Assembly (NCBI RefSeq): GCF_963678635.1
Contig: NC_087065.1
Coordinates: 62,708,754-62,772,753, forward strand
Direction of reading: 5' to 3'
From: Symsagittifera roscoffensis
Taxonomy: Eukaryota; Xenacoelomorpha; Acoela; Convolutidae
Length of the DNA: 64,000 nucleotides
Positions 60,680-64,000 of this stretch are shown here, in pieces. Under the pieces are notes generated by a model that saw only the letters and a program-made list of their open reading frames with translations, searched no databases and was not told the origin of the DNA. The translations under genes and the position numbers were made by a program. The stretch's first letter is position 1. Each line of letters begins with the position of its first letter.

Positions 60680-61724
60680 GTAAGGATCCTATCCCTAGAA
60701 AGCATGGCTCGAAATATTTTGACGCATAATTTTGATAAATAAAGTAAATTATTGAAAAATTGCGAATTGATTTGATAGTTTTGAATTTGGAAGACCATTT
60801 AATAGCATGGTTTGAGCATGATTTTTTCATCAGAAGAAACACTTTTATATTGCCCGGAATTATAGAGGAAAATGTGAGGCATAATCATAATCAATCTCTG
60901 ATGTAATATTTGACGAAATTAACGCACACTAAGGCTGCAAGTTCAACTAGTTTGATGAATAACATTTTCATCGATGATTTAGTCATACTTTGATTTTATA
61001 GACTAACGAGATTTTGGTAAGTGAACTGATAGTCATCACTGGGATTTCATCTAAAAAAAGATCATCGCCATTTCAGTGCGTGGAAAAATGGAAACTCTGG
61101 GTACTGATGTGAAATGGGAAATTTCCATCTAGAACTCTCACAAAAATGAGTAGACACCACTTTCACTTCACAGATCTTCTCATTTGCTTTTGACTGTTCA
61201 AAATTAAGCAGTACTAGTCAAAAAACACATACTCAGCTTCATTTGAAAATAATTACACTCGCGAGAGCAAGTGTCGTGTAATCGGAAATACACTTTTTTA
61301 TGCAAACAACTTTGCTGCTGACATGCTATGCTCTATTCTGCTGACATGCTCAAATTCTTAAAATTTAAACTGAAACTTTCTCATAGTTCATTTGGCGTAG
61401 TATAGTAATCATTTTTTTAAAATTATTGACAAATGTTTTTTTTTCGGATCGGAATAAAAAAATACTTTATCCAGTTTTTTCTAATTGGGTAAGTTTTTTT
61501 TTAAAAAGGGCAAATCATATAAGATTTTCGAAATTCAAAGCGTGTCAGCGTTATATAAATTAGCACCAATTACCAACAATGGCTGATCCAAACCCACCTC
61601 AAGTTTCACTTAAGAGATTCTCAGAACACTAAAAAAAAAAAACGAACAAAAAACCCAAAAAACCTCACAATAAGTTATATAGGGAAATACGAAGCATGAA
61701 GGTTATAACACGTACTCGCTTTTT

Positions 61725-61917
61725 TATTGACATCTAGCCCAGCTCCCACTATTTAAACTTGGGCCTGTATTCCTTGAGAGAGATGTCATCAATTTTGCCG
61801 CAGCCGGTCCCACCTTGAGGAAACGGATGACACTGGGACCCCTCCAACCATGACCGAAGCGGGATTCAAACCGACGATCTTTATGTTAAAATCTTGCTCA
61901 CTCAGTCATGGCTGCTC
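61725..61917 (-). mobile_element. tRNA-derived SINE
   Basis: On the minus strand: AGCCATGACTGAGTGAGC (A-box region), then GTCGGTTTGAATCCCGC, a good pol III B box, at a spacing normal for a tRNA. A non-tRNA body follows (GTGTCATCCGTTTCC, AGATGTC). Gene-like tRNA folding fails beyond the two boxes. Confidence 0.7.
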
Positions 61918-62940
61918 TTTTACTCGCTCGCTTTACTCATTCGAAATTGAATAATAAGCAAAATTTTCAAACCAGTTTTTCTCGAAACCGAGAAAACTTT
62001 TTGAGATTTAAAAAAAATCAAATCACATATGAAAAAATTTTGAAATAATGTTTGAAGCGACTCGTTCTTAAATGACTTGCAGGAAAAAATGAAAAAAAAA
62101 AAATCGATACATATGCTTAAGTGTGATTTAAAATTGCGAAAATTAAAATGGCTATCAAAAAATTCGCGAAACCAGGAATTTGTCAGCACTTTTTTACTTT
62201 TGAGCAAATTTGATGAATTTTGGTCGTTTCGCGGTTTTTAATGTATTTAGCAGTCAGAAATAAGTGGTTTTTGGGCGAGTTTTTGTTTTCTAAACTTTTT
62301 TCACGCCAAGTTTTTTCACCTCAAGTAATGATTGGAGTGATATCTCGTTATTAATTTTTCATTTGTGATTGGAACGACATTTAAAAGGTAAGAAATTTTT
62401 TCTCCGTCGAAAAAAACGGGTTTAAACGAAGAATATCTGGTTATTGTGCAATTAGTACAGACTGTTCCGACCATAGTCTCCAGAAAACTACGGTTTAGAA
62501 ACTTTTTTTTAGATTAGTTTTTTCTGCTTGGTGTGATAAAAGAATCTAACGTAAAAGTCTAATTTAGGCATATTATTCAGTCATAGTAATATAAGCAAAT
62601 TAGACAAAAAGTTTTGTAGAAAATTTATTAGAAAAACTAAAACAAAGGGTAAAAAAAATTTGTTTATCAAAATGTTGCTATAAAACTCCAACTAGTTTTA
62701 CTGGCCTGTTTTATTCTCCAACAACTAGTTTTATTTTGTTTATCAAAATGTTGCTATAAAACTCCAACAACTAGTTTTACTGGCCTAAAAATAAGTTTAT
62801 CGTCTTAGAATAGGCATAATTAAGCTGCTGTAAGCCTGCTGGAATTCTTTATTCGCTCGAATTAAAGCGAAAAATCAAAAATTTCAAACCGGTTTTTCTC
62901 AACATTAGAAAATGAATTTCAGAAATTTATTAAAGGTTCG

Positions 62941-63915
62941 AATCACGACGTAAAGGGTGTTAATATGACATATCACTCAGCTCAGTCCGATGATTATTTG
63001 AGGTACCTGATGTTGCGTGGAAAACAAAAGAAAAAAAACTAAAATACACCCGAATACAAAGCTCTTCCCCATTTTCAATGGTCAGACCAATGATTGTTTT
63101 TAGTCTAATTTCGAGCGAGTAAAACGAGAAAATAAGCATATAATTTAAAAATCAAATTTAATTTAAGCTGCGAAAATAATAAGTTTTACTCCTGCAAAAC
63201 TAGATTTCAAAGCTTCATCGAGCTTTTTCTTTGGCCTAAAAGGTTTCCTAACAAAAACTCAAAAAGGATTTTGTGAAAATTACTAGATTTTTTTTGAGTT
63301 TGCTTCGATTTTTTAAAATTTTATAATTCAGTGTTCGACAACAACCGTAGTCGATTATTCTTCATTTATTTTATAAGTTTTAGTTTTGTTCCTTTTATCA
63401 CGCTTTGTACAAAAAATGGAACAATTTTTTTATATTTTGGTCGAAAGTTACGTGCTACTTTCATAGCAGTTGCCTATTCTTGATCTTTCCATTGTACAAA
63501 AATTGGATAAATTTTTTTATTTTGCTCGAAAATTGCGTGCTACTTTCATAGCAGTTGCCTATTCTTGATCTTTCGACCATTTTCGTTCGCACCATTGAAA
63601 ATGGGGATGAATTTTGTGTTCTGTTTTAGCTTTTTTTAGTTTTTGTTTTCCTTGTAAAATCAGGTACCACAAATAATCATCGGACTGGGTATGACTGTCG
63701 AATATGGCTAAATTAAGTTTATACGTCAGACCCTTTTATTACACTCCGCAGGAAAAACTACACAAATTGAAAAAGAATGTAATTTTTTAAAGACTATGGT
63801 CGGACCATTCTGAGCTATTCTTGTCGTTTTTATTCTTTTTTTATTCTCCACGCAAAATCAGGTACCACAAATAATCATCGGAATGGGTCGAGTGATATAC
63901 CATATAAAAGTTCTT
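62941..63915. repeat. inverted repeat pair with third copy
   Basis: The 62941-63095 segment (TCCGATGATTATTTGAGGTA, CCCATTTTCAATGG) is repeated inverted at 63583-63725 (CCATTGAAAATGGG, GGTACCACAAATAATCATCG) and again in part at 63840-63915. Other copies occur at 15281, 53390 and 54050. A foldback or remnant transposon family. Confidence 0.65.
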
Positions 63916-64000
63916 TCAGACGTGATTTGAACATTAAAAATTTTCGAACAATTTTTTTAGTGTCGGGAAAAACCGGTTTGAAATTTTTTGATTTTTTGGT

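Larger units (their letters stand above)
60680..64000 (+). other. presumed ferlin intron running off the window
   Basis: No further C2-domain exon is visible. It contains a minus-strand tRNA-derived SINE (61725-61917), a ~76-bp duplication (62661/62737), an ~85-bp duplication (about 63405-63575) and an inverted repeat pair (62941-63095 with 63583-63725, plus 63840-63915). Confidence 0.6.

Overview
The window is animal nuclear DNA: AT-rich, with introns, spliceosomal GT-AG and GC-AG junctions, and dense dispersed repeats. No bacterial-style operon, rRNA or CRISPR array is visible. The host genes are metazoan in type, and the presence of a ferlin with a DysF domain fits an invertebrate or other non-vertebrate animal. 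The species cannot be named from the sequence.

Three host genes lie on the + strand. (1) 1601-2611 is a single uninterrupted reading frame for the splicing factor Prp18 (PRPF18). (2) 10552-12924 is a nucleolar DEAD-box RNA helicase of the DDX56/Dbp9 type, in two exons. (3) From 14152 to beyond the right edge runs a large multi-exon ferlin (dysferlin/myoferlin type). I placed 20 exons whose reading phases agree from the first ATG to 55561, plus three more exons to 60679. They encode C2A, C2B, FerI, C2C, FerA, FerB and DysF. The last C2 domains and the membrane anchor are not in the window.

The other 85-90 percent of the window is mostly introns and mobile DNA. The clearest element is a complete Ty3/gypsy-type LTR retrotransposon (42766-49971), antisense in a ferlin intron. 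It has two 257-bp LTRs with one visible difference and a perfect 5-bp target duplication (GGCAC). Its gag start codon straddles the LTR/primer-binding-site junction, its reading frame shifts by -1 at two homopolymer or slippery sites, and its pol has a long RNase H-integrase linker and a long C-terminal tail. Other elements include two non-LTR retrotransposon fragments, 8-bp-TSD (hAT-like) MITEs, several foldback or TIR elements and tRNA-like SINEs.

The least familiar material is a composite repeat family: a head hairpin, a tRNA-like block, an array of ~130-177-bp monomers and a 3' hairpin tail. All copies I found point in the + direction. In one copy a three-monomer unit has been amplified into a ~475-bp higher-order repeat. 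The layout resembles pearl/DINE-like (Helentron-associated) elements, but that assignment is inference.

Working picture: two compact housekeeping RNA-processing genes sit beside a repeat-inflated membrane-repair/fusion gene whose introns absorb transposons. The genes show no pathway link beyond both small genes acting in RNA metabolism.
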